Shown here one piece after another: positions 1-8,056 of a DNA stretch of 32,253 nt; position 1 is the stretch's first letter; each line of letters starts with the position of its first letter. The DNA lies in NCBI GenBank assembly GCA_028286785.1, contig JAQBQX010000019.1:1-32253 (forward strand), in the 5' to 3' direction. A model generated the notes under the pieces. It ran no database searches, had not been told where the DNA came from, and saw only the letters and a program-made list of their open reading frames with translations. The position numbers and the translations under genes are program-made. The DNA is from Candidatus Adlerbacteria bacterium. Its GTDB lineage: Bacteria; Patescibacteriota; Minisyncoccia; Phycocordibacterales; SBAW01.

Positions 1-695
1 GTGAAGTTGGTGCCTATGCTGTTGCGGATGTTGCACACATCGCCGGGCTTATTGCAGGCAAGGCTGCGAAGAATCCTTTTGATGCGGGGTTTGATGTCAT
101 GACCTCGACAACACATAAGACATTGCGCGGACCTCGCGGCGGTCTGATTGTTGTCCGCGAAAGCGCCGATATCGCCAAAGCGGTAGACAAGGCAGTATTC
201 CCAGGGCTACAGGGTGGGCCGTTGATGCAGACCATTGCAGCCAAAGCAGTCGCGTTTGGCGAAGCACTGCAGCCATCATTTACAACATACGCAGCGCAGA
301 TTCTCAAAAACGCTAAAGCAATGGAAGAGGTCTTTCGTGCTCATAATGTGCGCATGCTTGGCGGCGGTACCTCAAACCATTTAATTTTGGCAGATGTGTT
401 CGGGAGCCTTGGTATTCCTGGTAAAGAGGCCGAAGCGGTTTTGGATACTGTCGGTATTACTCTGAACAAAAATGTCATTGCCGACGATACTCGCAGCCCG
501 ATGGACCCATCTGGTATCCGCTTTGGTACTCCAGCCATCACAACCCGCGGCTTTATGGAAGGGGACTGTGCGCGTGTGGCGGAGCTGATGCTCGACGCAC
601 TGGCAAACCGCGCCGACCAAACAAAGCTTTCTGCAATCCATCAGGAAATAAAAGACATGGCTGCCAAACACCCGATCCCGGACACATTTGTGTAA
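1..695 (+). CDS. glyA: Serine hydroxymethyltransferase, C-terminal part (5' end outside window)
   Basis: PLP-dependent cytosolic enzyme that interconverts serine and glycine and loads one-carbon units onto tetrahydrofolate. The frame is open from base 3, with no start in the window, so this is the 3' portion. It carries DVAHIAGL (the PLP-contacting Asp/His segment) and then TTHKTLRGPRGG, whose Lys (codon 117-119) is the Schiff-base lysine of the family. Further on are FPGLQGGP and a C-terminal stretch with GIRFGTPAITTRG, both hallmarks of SHMT. It ends at TAA 693-695, one base before the next ATG, so it is probably cotranscribed with the following membrane protein. Nothing appears degraded; the truncation is only the window edge. 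Confidence 0.96.
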   Translation, partial: EVGAYAVADVAHIAGLIAGKAAKNPFDAGFDVMTSTTHKTLRGPRGGLIVVRESADIAKAVDKAVFPGLQGGPLMQTIAAKAVAFGEALQPSFTTYAAQILKNAKAMEEVFRAHNVRMLGGGTSNHLILADVFGSLGIPGKEAEAVLDTVGITLNKNVIADDTRSPMDPSGIRFGTPAITTRGFMEGDCARVAELMLDALANRADQTKLSAIHQEIKDMAAKHPIPDTFV

Positions 696-696
696 T

Positions 697-1800
697 ATGT
701 GGCTGACTATAAAAAAAAGAGTGGTTGCGTTTTGGCTGCGCTTCGAGCACTACTTTAACTTCTGTGCCGCAGCGGCTGGCTTTACCTTTGACCTTTGGCT
801 CGCTAAACGCCCTGACAGCATTGCCGACAATATACTGCTGCTCACCTACCTGTGCATTGCTGCAACAATAATCATCCTCCTGAATCACAAGACGCGTCAA
901 CAGATGGATGCCGAAAATCCGACCGAGCCTCTGGCACTTTTGTTTTTACTGCAGTTCTGTTTTGGAGGCCTGGCCAACAACCTGCTCATTTTATACGGCA
1001 AAAGCGGAACGCTCGCAGGTAGCGCATTGTTTGTAGTGTTGCTGTTGGGGATTGTGCTCGGCAACGAATTTTTCCGCAATCGGTATGTCAGACTCAACTT
1101 TAATGTCGGCGTGTACTACTTGCTCCTGTTGACGTATGTCATCATTGCGGCGCCGACATTCATCTTTCATTCTATAGGTACGGCCGTATTCATTTATAGC
1201 GGCCTCATCAGTCTCGCTATCATTGCCGTATTTTTGATAGTGATACGCACAACTGTCTTGCGTGGAGTGCGCGAGAGGAAGCATTTTATCGAAGTGGGCG
1301 GTATTGTTGCTGGCATATTTCTTGTATTTAATGCGCTCTACTTTTTGGATATTATCCCGCCCGTACCGCTGTCGCTCAAAGGGATCGGCGTGTATCACAG
1401 CATTATGCGCGAACCGTCGGGCAACTATGCGGCTACCTACGAAGCCCCGGCTTGGTTTGTGTTTTGGCGCGACACTGCAGCGACCTTTACCATCAAACCG
1501 GGACAATCCGCGTATTGCTTTAGCGCGGTGTTTGCCCCGGGTAAGCTTACTGCCCCGATTTCGCACAAGTGGCAATGGTATGACACGCGCACTAAAGAAT
1601 GGATCACTAAAGAAACGGTCTCGTTCGGCATTTTGGGAGGTCGCGACGGCGGGTACCGCGGCTATAGCATCAAGGCTAATCTTCCGGCAGGGCAGTGGCG
1701 CTGCGATGTCGAGACCCAAAACGGCGCGCTTATCGGCCGCATGAGTTTTACGGTCATCGAGTCGGCCTTGCCTGCAAACCTGTCGACAACCACCCTATAA
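697..1800 (+). CDS. Polytopic membrane protein with C-terminal DUF2914 domain
   Basis: About 367 residues from the ATG at 697, one base after the glyA stop. A TTG nine bases upstream would overlap glyA and is less likely. The first ~230 residues contain six or seven hydrophobic segments, so this is an inner-membrane protein. The last ~100 residues (pattern HKWQWYD ... ILGGRDGGYRGYS ... LPAGQWRCDVET ... G.MSFTV) match what I know of DUF2914, a beta-rich domain of unknown function often attached to membrane regions. It has no recognisable catalytic residues. Tight packing with glyA suggests cotranscription rather than a shared pathway. Function unknown. Confidence 0.85.
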   Translation: MWLTIKKRVVAFWLRFEHYFNFCAAAAGFTFDLWLAKRPDSIADNILLLTYLCIAATIIILLNHKTRQQMDAENPTEPLALLFLLQFCFGGLANNLLILYGKSGTLAGSALFVVLLLGIVLGNEFFRNRYVRLNFNVGVYYLLLLTYVIIAAPTFIFHSIGTAVFIYSGLISLAIIAVFLIVIRTTVLRGVRERKHFIEVGGIVAGIFLVFNALYFLDIIPPVPLSLKGIGVYHSIMREPSGNYAATYEAPAWFVFWRDTAATFTIKPGQSAYCFSAVFAPGKLTAPISHKWQWYDTRTKEWITKETVSFGILGGRDGGYRGYSIKANLPAGQWRCDVETQNGALIGRMSFTVIESALPANLSTTTL

Positions 1801-1804
1801 CTGG

Positions 1805-1810
1805 TAGTGT
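1805..1810 (+). promoter_or_regulatory. Possible -10 element for argS
   Basis: TAGTGT lies exactly six bases before the ATG at 1817 (third codon of the longer argS reading). This is the spacing seen at many other genes here and would give a leaderless mRNA starting at 1817. No convincing -35. Confidence 0.4.
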
Positions 1811-3433
1811 ATGGCAATGACCTCTGTGAGAGAAAAGATAGAACAGGCCGTGGCGCAGACTCTTGCTGACCTTGGCGCTGCGAACGTGCCTTTTGCGGTG
1901 GAGAGGCCTGCTGACATGTTGCATGGCGATTATTCCACCAATGCGGCGCTTGTTGTTGCTAAACTTCTCAAGAAGAACCCGAAAGATGTCGCACAAGAAA
2001 TTGCCGACAAGTTGACTGTCCAGGGTGTTAAGACAATCGACATAGCGGGTCCTGGCTTCATCAACTTTACGCTCGCGGGCAATGCGGTTAAAGATATTGT
2101 GCACGAAGCTCACGAAACCTCGTGGGGGAGCAATAACGCGCGCCAAGGTCAGAAGATCATGGTCGAATATACCGACCCTAATCCGTTTAAAGAGTTCCAT
2201 ATAGGGCACTTGATGAGCAATGCAATTGGCGAAAGTATCGCGCGACTGTTTGAAGCTGGTGGGGCGGATGTAAAGCGCGCCAACTACCAAGGGGATGTTG
2301 GGCTGCATGTCGCTAAAACAATTTGGGCAGTAAAGAATAAAAAAGTTGCTGGGGCCGATTGGGGTGCCGCATATGTTGCAGGAAATACTGCCTACGAAAC
2401 TGATGAGGTGGCAAAAAAAGAGATACAGGAAATCAATGTAAAAGTGTATGACCGCACAGACGACGCTATTAATGCTCTGTATGATGAGGGGCGCGAATCG
2501 TCACTGGCGCATTTTGAAGAGATATACAAAAAACTTGGCACTAAGTTTGATGAATACTTTTTTGAAAGCCAAACATGGAAGAAAGGTTTAGGGCTGGTGC
2601 AAAATAATATAGGGCAAGTGTTTGAGGCTAGCGACGGAGCCGTCATATACCGTGGCGAGCAGGATGGACTGCACACTCGTGTGTTTATTAATGCCGCAGG
2701 CCTGCCAACCTATGAAGCTAAAGACCTCGGGCTATTGGCGCTTAAGGCCGAGAAAGGGGAATTTGATGTATCGGTTACTGTCACTGCGAGCGAGCAGACA
2801 GAATATTTTAAAGTGGTCTTGGCTGCCGCAAAACATATTGATGAGGTACAAGCTATCGCCGAGAGAACCCAGCATGTAAGCCACGGCATGATGCGCTTTG
2901 CTGACGGAAAGATGTCGTCGAGAACTGGTAATGTGGTTACTGGCGAGTCCTTGCTTGCCGACCTGACTGAAGCTGCGCGCGGCAGGGAAGACGTTGCAGT
3001 GGGGGCCATCAAATATACCGTACTTAAATCGGCAAGTAGCAAAGATATCGTCTTTGACCCTGAAAAGTCGCTGTCTCTCGACGGCGACTCGGGGCCGTAC
3101 TTGCAGTATGCATTGGTGCGCACGCGCTCGCTGTTGCGCAAAGCGGCCGAGGCGCAAGTGGTTGATCCTCAACCGGCCGGTGCCATGCCGGTTGAAAGGC
3201 TCATCGTGCATTTTCCTGAAGTGGTTGAATATGCGGCAACAGAGCTCGAGCCGCACTACGTCACCACCTATTTAACCGAGCTCGCGAGCGCTTTCAACAG
3301 TTGGTATGCCCAAGAGCGGCTCATTGTAGACGGCGCCATAACGACCCGCTCGATTGCCGTACTCAAAGCGATAGAGAATACGCTCGCGCAGGGCTTGAAG
3401 GTGCTGGGCATCCCAACTCCGGAGGAAATGTAA
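1811..3433 (+). CDS. argS: Arginine--tRNA ligase
   Basis: Class I synthetase that charges tRNA-Arg. The N-terminal Add-1-like region is followed by NPFKEFHIGH (HIGH at residues 130-133) and a KMSSR version of the KMSKS loop at residues 367-371 (followed by TGNVV). The C-terminal all-alpha anticodon-binding domain carries AFNSWYAQERL. At 540 residues it is of ordinary bacterial length. Two starts are possible: ATG 1811 and ATG 1817. The second lies six bases after a TANNNT hexamer and fits the leaderless pattern of the window. The gene begins 10 bases after the DUF2914 gene and ends 4 bases before the P-loop kinase, so it could also be translated from a longer transcript. Confidence 0.97.
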   Translation: MAMTSVREKIEQAVAQTLADLGAANVPFAVERPADMLHGDYSTNAALVVAKLLKKNPKDVAQEIADKLTVQGVKTIDIAGPGFINFTLAGNAVKDIVHEAHETSWGSNNARQGQKIMVEYTDPNPFKEFHIGHLMSNAIGESIARLFEAGGADVKRANYQGDVGLHVAKTIWAVKNKKVAGADWGAAYVAGNTAYETDEVAKKEIQEINVKVYDRTDDAINALYDEGRESSLAHFEEIYKKLGTKFDEYFFESQTWKKGLGLVQNNIGQVFEASDGAVIYRGEQDGLHTRVFINAAGLPTYEAKDLGLLALKAEKGEFDVSVTVTASEQTEYFKVVLAAAKHIDEVQAIAERTQHVSHGMMRFADGKMSSRTGNVVTGESLLADLTEAARGREDVAVGAIKYTVLKSASSKDIVFDPEKSLSLDGDSGPYLQYALVRTRSLLRKAAEAQVVDPQPAGAMPVERLIVHFPEVVEYAATELEPHYVTTYLTELASAFNSWYAQERLIVDGAITTRSIAVLKAIENTLAQGLKVLGIPTPEEM

Positions 3434-3437
3434 ACAC

Positions 3438-3956
3438 ATGATGAAACCTGCAAAACTTTCCCTTATTGTTATTTATGGCGCTCCTGGTGCCGGCAAGACA
3501 ACTCTTGCGGATTTACTGCATACTGAGCTTTCGAACACAGCGCATATTGGTGTCGACCACATCAAACGATTTATTTCAGAATTCAGAGAAGTCGCCTCAC
3601 ATCAAGATGTAAGTAAAAAAGTTATTAACGCGATGGCTGCAGAATATTTACAAAATCATATTAGTGTCATTGTCGAGCAGGGGATAGATTTGAATGAATT
3701 AAATGCACTTAAAGAAATTGCGGCGGTAAATAGCGCAGAGTTTTTTGTCTATCGCTTGGAAATCTCTCGGGATCTTGCTGACAAACGTGCGGCGGAAAGG
3801 ATGGAGGCTTTGGGTAAGCCGGCAATTCCTCAAGAAGTTCTCGACACACTTAATAGGACACATGAAGGGGTAGATTACTCAAACACTGCGGTATTGAATT
3901 CCGGCGAGCTGACAACCCAAGAAATGGCTGATCGGATTCTTAAAGATTTGATATAA
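3438..3956 (+). CDS. Small P-loop kinase / AAA_33-type ATPase
   Basis: A 172-residue soluble protein beginning with a beta strand and the Walker A loop GAPGAGKTT (about residues 15-23). An Asp in GVDHIKRF is in the position of the phosphoryl-acceptor base of many small-molecule or nucleic-acid kinases. An Arg-rich lid (RDLADKRAAERM) follows. This fits the AAA_33 / zeta-toxin-like / polynucleotide-kinase-like group; the substrate cannot be read from sequence. It starts four bases after argS and lies 51 bases upstream of ileS. The stretch is visibly more AT-rich than the synthetases on both sides, with more AAA, TTT, ATT and AAT codons, which suggests later acquisition. ATG 3438 and ATG 3441 are adjacent; GGAGG at 3421-3425 is rather far upstream. 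Confidence 0.8.
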   Translation: MMKPAKLSLIVIYGAPGAGKTTLADLLHTELSNTAHIGVDHIKRFISEFREVASHQDVSKKVINAMAAEYLQNHISVIVEQGIDLNELNALKEIAAVNSAEFFVYRLEISRDLADKRAAERMEALGKPAIPQEVLDTLNRTHEGVDYSNTAVLNSGELTTQEMADRILKDLI

Positions 3957-3993
3957 GAAAATAGGGCCGTTTTTTATTTATAGTCTTACCTGG

Positions 3994-3999
3994 TATAGT
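3994..3999 (+). promoter_or_regulatory. -10 element for ileS
   Basis: TATAGT, eight bases before the ileS ATG at 4008, inside the short argS-kinase/ileS gap. There is no Shine-Dalgarno sequence between them, so the mRNA would be leaderless or nearly so. Confidence 0.5.
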
Positions 4000-4007
4000 C
4001 TTTTCAT

Positions 4008-7000
4008 ATGCCTGACGATCCTAAACAGGGCGGGGAAGAGCTCGAGCGCCCACCCTACACCCCCAAAGGCCCTTTTGCAGAACGCGAAGAAGCCATTTTG
4101 GACTTTTGGAATGAGAGCGAGATTTTTGACCAGACGCTCCGCAAAGACGCGCCCAAAGGCGAGTTTGTATTTTATGATGGTCCGCCGTTTGCCAACGGCT
4201 TGCCGCACTATGGTCACATACTGGCTTCGACTATCAAGGACGCCATTCCGCGGTATCGCACCATGCAAGGCTACCGAGTGCAGCGTCGCTGGGGTTGGGA
4301 TTGTCACGGCTTGCCGGTTGAAAACCTTGTAGAGAAAGAGCTCGGATTTAAGAGCAAGCGCGATATTGAACAATACGGGATAGAAAAGTTTAATGCGATG
4401 GCACGTACCTCGATCATGAAGGACGTGTCCGATTGGAAGCGAATCATCCCGCGCCTGGGCCGCTGGGCTGACATGGAACATGACTACAAGACCATGGACA
4501 CGACCTACACAGAAAGCGTGTGGTGGGCTTTCAAGAACTTGTATGACCGCAAACTAATTTATGAAGGGTACAAGGCCATGCAGCTGTGTCCGCGCTGCGG
4601 CACGACACTTTCAAACTTTGAGGTGGCCCAAGGATACCAAGACATTGATGACATTGCGGTCACGGTAAAGCTCTTGCTCGTTGACGAGCCGAACACCTCG
4701 CTCCTTATTTGGACCACAACACCCTGGACGCTGCCGGGCAACACTGCCGCTGCGGTGAACAGCAAGGCGACCTATATAAAAGTAGAAAAAGACGGCGAAT
4801 TTTTCATAGTCGCAAAAGAGCGCGCTGAGGCGGTCTTTGGCGAAGCGCCTACTGTGGTTGGCGAGATGCTTGGCAAAGCCCTTGTTGGTAAAAAGTACAC
4901 GCCTCCGTTTAACTATTTTAAAAACGAAGTTCACAAACACAAAACCCATGCATGGAAGGTCTATGCTGCCGACTATGTCACGACCGATTCGGGCACCGGT
5001 ATTGTGCACTTGGCACCTGCGTTTGGTGCCGAAGACCTCGAGTTGGCACAAAAAGAAAAGGTCCCGGTCATCCACCATGTGACTGAAGAGGGTAAATTTA
5101 TTGCGACAGTCACAGACTTTGCAGGGCTCCCGGTCAAGCCAAAAGGCCGCCACATGGAAACTGACGTAAAAATCGTGGCATGGCTCGACGAACATAAACT
5201 GCTGTTCAAGCAGGAAAAAATAAAGCACTCGTACCCGCATTGCTGGCGCTGCGACACTCCACTTCTCAACTGGGCTGCAAATTCTTGGTTTGTGAATGTC
5301 CAAAGCGTCAAACAAAACTTGTTGAAGCAAAACAGCAAGGTCTCGTGGGTACCCGACCACATAGGTACTGGGCGGTTTATGAAAGGGCTCGAGAGCGCTC
5401 CGGATTGGGCAATATCCCGCAGCCGCTATTGGGGCGCGCCGCTGCCGGTATGGCGCCACAGCAAAACAAAAGAAGTCCGCGTTGCGGGTTCGGTGGACGA
5501 CATGCTGGGTCTCGTGCGCCGCTCCGGCAATCGGTACTTTGCCATGCGCCATGGTGAGGCACTGAGTAACGTGAACAAGCTCGATGATCTTATGGGCGAT
5601 CCAGAGAATCATATTACTGAAGGTGGTAAAAAGGCTATTCTGTTGACTGCACAGAATCTCAAGAAAGAACACATCGACATGATCGTTGTGTCGCCATTTG
5701 TTCGCACTCAGGAGACCGCGGCCATTGTCCAGCGAGAACTCGGTGTGCCAGGCGCAGCTGTTATGGTTGACGAGCGCCTGCGAGAAGGGGGAAGCCATGA
5801 TGTCCAAGAAGTGCGTCAACGCGTGGGTGAATTTTTGTTTGATGTGGAGCGCCGTTACAGCAACAAAAACATTCTGATTGTGTCGCATGGATATCCGATC
5901 TGGATGCTTCATAATATTGCTGCGCACCAAAAGTCGGACGTCTATGTGAAAACACATTTGCCACAGCTTGCAAGCGTGCAAGAAATTTCTTTTGTTCCAT
6001 ATCCGCACAATCAAAACTTCGAGCTCGACCTCCATCGCCCGTATATAGATGAAGTGCCACTAGGGGACCATCTCAATGGCCGCTGGGAACGCATTCCTGA
6101 TGTGTTTGACTGCTGGTTTGAGTCTGGTTCGATGCCGTTTGCGAGCAATCACTATCCGTTCGAAAAAAACACGTTCGATCCCAAGCGGTTTTTTGGTCTT
6201 GGTGCGAAAGGGTATCCGGCAGATTTTATCGCAGAAGGTCTCGACCAGACCCGCGGATGGTTTTACTCGTTGATTGTGCTGGGTACTGCGCTGTTTGGAA
6301 AAGCTCCGTACAAGCATGTCATCGTCAACGGCCTTATCTTGGCTTCTGATGGTCAAAAAATGAGCAAACGTTTGAAAAACTACCCTGACCCGATGGAAGT
6401 GGTGGAAAAATACGGAGCCGATGCGCTGCGCTATTATCTGCTATCGTCGTCTGTGATCCGCGGAGAAGACTTGCGCTTTAGTGAGCGTGGTGTCGACGAA
6501 GTATCGAAAAAATTGCTGATGCGGCTTGATAACGTGCGCAGCTTTTATGACTTGTATGCGCCGGCAGTGCAGGAAGTGGGCCGGGACAGCGCTATAGGTT
6601 TCAAGGCCTTTGCTTCGCAGCCCGCAGCACTCCACGTGCTTGATCGCTGGATCATATCCCGCTTGGCCCAGGTGGTGCGCGGCACTACAGAGGGTTTTGA
6701 TACCTATCAGCTCGATAATGCTACGCGCCCCTTGCTCGCGTTTGTTGATGATCTTTCCAACTGGTACCTGCGTCGCTCGAGAGACCGATTTAAAACAGAC
6801 GGCAGTGACAAAGTAAACGCACTGGTCACTTTGCGCTACGTGCTCATTACACTTGCGCACACGATGGCGCCTACGATGCCGTTTTACGCCGATGACTTGT
6901 ACCGTCGTTTGAGGACTGATGATATGCCAGAGAGCGTACACTTGGCGCAGTGGCCGATGGCAGACCTCATAGATGAGACCTTGGTGTCTGATATGGTATT

Positions 7001-7454
7001 GGTGCGCGAGTTGTCGTCGCGCGCTTTGCAGTTGCGCGAAAAAGCAGGAGTGAAGATCCGCCAGCCACTAGCCACCCTTACTGCCAAAGCGCTCCCTTCA
7101 GACGAGTCGCTCCATGCGCTTATCGCTGACGAGGCAAACGTTAAGCAGGTAGTGCTCGATGCTAACCTTGCTGATGAAGCCGAGCTCGATACGGTACTCA
7201 CGCCAGAGCTCAAAGAAGAGGGTACTCTGCGCGATCTTGTACGTATGGTGCAAGACCTGCGCAAAAAAGAAGGGCTGACTATTTCCGACCGACCCACACT
7301 GAGCGTTGCTACTGACAAAGACGGAAGTGCTTTTGTCGAGCGCAACAAACATGCCCTGATGGAAGAAACAGGCCTCAGCTCGGTGAATGTAGAAGATGGT
7401 GGTGAGACTGCAAAAGATTTTGTATTTCCGATAACGCTCACGCTTACTGTGTAA
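4008..7454 (+). CDS. ileS: Isoleucine--tRNA ligase with inserted histidine-phosphatase domain
   Basis: Class I synthetase that charges tRNA-Ile, of the archaeal/eukaryote-like type. In order: HIGH variant HYGH (residues 67-70), zinc knuckle CPRCGT, CP1 editing domain with TTTPWTLPGNT and HLAPAFGAED, second zinc knuckle CWRCDTPL, SRSRYWGAPLPVW, GSVDD (494 on), FDCWFESGSMP, GLDQTRGWFYS, KMSKR (784-788), then the anticodon-binding and C-terminal domains. Total length is 1148 residues. Between GSVDDM and DLHRPYIDEV (residue 674), normally only a few tens of residues apart, lie about 165 extra residues. They contain RHGEA (R514, H515), SPFVRTQETA, LREGG and VSHG (H627), the catalytic set of the phosphoglycerate-mutase/histidine-phosphatase superfamily. 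The reading frame is continuous. The next gene, recO, starts one base after the TAA. Confidence 0.96.
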   Translation: MPDDPKQGGEELERPPYTPKGPFAEREEAILDFWNESEIFDQTLRKDAPKGEFVFYDGPPFANGLPHYGHILASTIKDAIPRYRTMQGYRVQRRWGWDCHGLPVENLVEKELGFKSKRDIEQYGIEKFNAMARTSIMKDVSDWKRIIPRLGRWADMEHDYKTMDTTYTESVWWAFKNLYDRKLIYEGYKAMQLCPRCGTTLSNFEVAQGYQDIDDIAVTVKLLLVDEPNTSLLIWTTTPWTLPGNTAAAVNSKATYIKVEKDGEFFIVAKERAEAVFGEAPTVVGEMLGKALVGKKYTPPFNYFKNEVHKHKTHAWKVYAADYVTTDSGTGIVHLAPAFGAEDLELAQKEKVPVIHHVTEEGKFIATVTDFAGLPVKPKGRHMETDVKIVAWLDEHKLLFKQEKIKHSYPHCWRCDTPLLNWAANSWFVNVQSVKQNLLKQNSKVSWVPDHIGTGRFMKGLESAPDWAISRSRYWGAPLPVWRHSKTKEVRVAGSVDDMLGLVRRSGNRYFAMRHGEALSNVNKLDDLMGDPENHITEGGKKAILLTAQNLKKEHIDMIVVSPFVRTQETAAIVQRELGVPGAAVMVDERLREGGSHDVQEVRQRVGEFLFDVERRYSNKNILIVSHGYPIWMLHNIAAHQKSDVYVKTHLPQLASVQEISFVPYPHNQNFELDLHRPYIDEVPLGDHLNGRWERIPDVFDCWFESGSMPFASNHYPFEKNTFDPKRFFGLGAKGYPADFIAEGLDQTRGWFYSLIVLGTALFGKAPYKHVIVNGLILASDGQKMSKRLKNYPDPMEVVEKYGADALRYYLLSSSVIRGEDLRFSERGVDEVSKKLLMRLDNVRSFYDLYAPAVQEVGRDSAIGFKAFASQPAALHVLDRWIISRLAQVVRGTTEGFDTYQLDNATRPLLAFVDDLSNWYLRRSRDRFKTDGSDKVNALVTLRYVLITLAHTMAPTMPFYADDLYRRLRTDDMPESVHLAQWPMADLIDETLVSDMVLVRELSSRALQLREKAGVKIRQPLATLTAKALPSDESLHALIADEANVKQVVLDANLADEAELDTVLTPELKEEGTLRDLVRMVQDLRKKEGLTISDRPTLSVATDKDGSAFVERNKHALMEETGLSSVNVEDGGETAKDFVFPITLTLTV
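5526..6005 (+). other. Histidine-phosphatase domain inserted in IleRS
   Basis: Approximate boundaries of the inserted domain (about residues 507-666 of IleRS). Visible active-site set: R514-H515-G516 (phosphohistidine loop), the Arg of RTQETA, an acidic LREGG, and H627 in VSHG. All are expected to be present in an active branch-1 histidine phosphatase (PF00300 type). The flanking synthetase sequence resumes in register on both sides, so this is an insertion rather than a replacement. The boundaries are estimated by comparison with remembered IleRS sequences and could shift by about 10 residues. Confidence 0.85.
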
Positions 7455-7455
7455 T

Positions 7456-8034
7456 ATGTATGACGTCGTAGTGACCAAAGGCTTGGTGCTCGGCAAACGC
7501 GGGGTGGGGGAGGCAAACACGTTGGTGAGTATCGTGACAGCCGACCTCGGGCTCGTGCGCGCATCGGCCCGCTCTTCTCGTGCAGAAAAATCCAAGCTCC
7601 GCTATGTGCTCGAGCCTCTGACCATGGGGCGGTTTTCTTTGATACGTGGGCGACACGAGTGGCGACTGACCGGGGCAGAAGCGGCTGAGCGTGCGTTTAG
7701 TGCAGCGCTCCCCGAACGGCGCACGGCAGCTGGGCGTATCTCGCGCCTGCTGATACGGCTGATCCAAGGCCAGGAACCGGTCCCTGCATTGTTCGATGTG
7801 GTAGAAAGCGGATTTGCTGCGCTTGCATCTGTGCCCGACGACGAAGCTGTCGGGGTCGAATATATAACCGTGCTGCGCATAGTGTCACTGCTCGGATATT
7901 TGCCTCAGTCACGGGCGCTCGAGCAGTTTGTGGGCACTTCATCATATGGACGTGACCTCAACTTGCAGGCGGGTTCTATGAAGCCAGCTTTGGCCAAGGC
8001 CATCAATACGGCGCTCGAAGTAAGCGGGCTCTAA
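7456..8034 (+). CDS. recO: DNA repair protein RecO
   Basis: Recombination mediator that, with RecR, loads RecA onto SSB-coated DNA. The 192-residue product starts with the OB-fold pattern of RecO (VVTKGLVLGKRGVGEAN ... VTADLGLVRASARSSR) and continues into a helical region. It is shorter than the usual ~240 residues and I see no CxxC zinc finger in the C-terminal half. Starts with the ATG one base after the ileS stop; TACTGT lies five bases before it, but cotranscription with ileS is more likely. Partner genes recA and ssb are elsewhere in this window. Confidence 0.82.
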   Translation: MYDVVVTKGLVLGKRGVGEANTLVSIVTADLGLVRASARSSRAEKSKLRYVLEPLTMGRFSLIRGRHEWRLTGAEAAERAFSAALPERRTAAGRISRLLIRLIQGQEPVPALFDVVESGFAALASVPDDEAVGVEYITVLRIVSLLGYLPQSRALEQFVGTSSYGRDLNLQAGSMKPALAKAINTALEVSGL

Positions 8035-8044
8035 GCCAGTGCGC

Positions 8045-8050
8045 TATACT
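8045..8050 (+). promoter_or_regulatory. -10 element, leaderless start
   Basis: TATACT followed by exactly six bases and the ATG at 8057. No Shine-Dalgarno sequence and no clear -35. Confidence 0.6.
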
Positions 8051-8056
8051 GTACTT

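Noticed and set aside
690-702. Shared TGTGTAATATG sequence at the glyA/DUF2914 and ileS/recO junctions as a possible regulatory element
   Set aside because: Explained by both upstream genes ending in Val-stop followed by T and ATG; two cases are not enough.
4611-6035. 474-codon minus-strand frame opposite ileS
   Set aside because: Antisense shadow of a well-conserved synthetase; no start signals and composition typical of a complementary frame.
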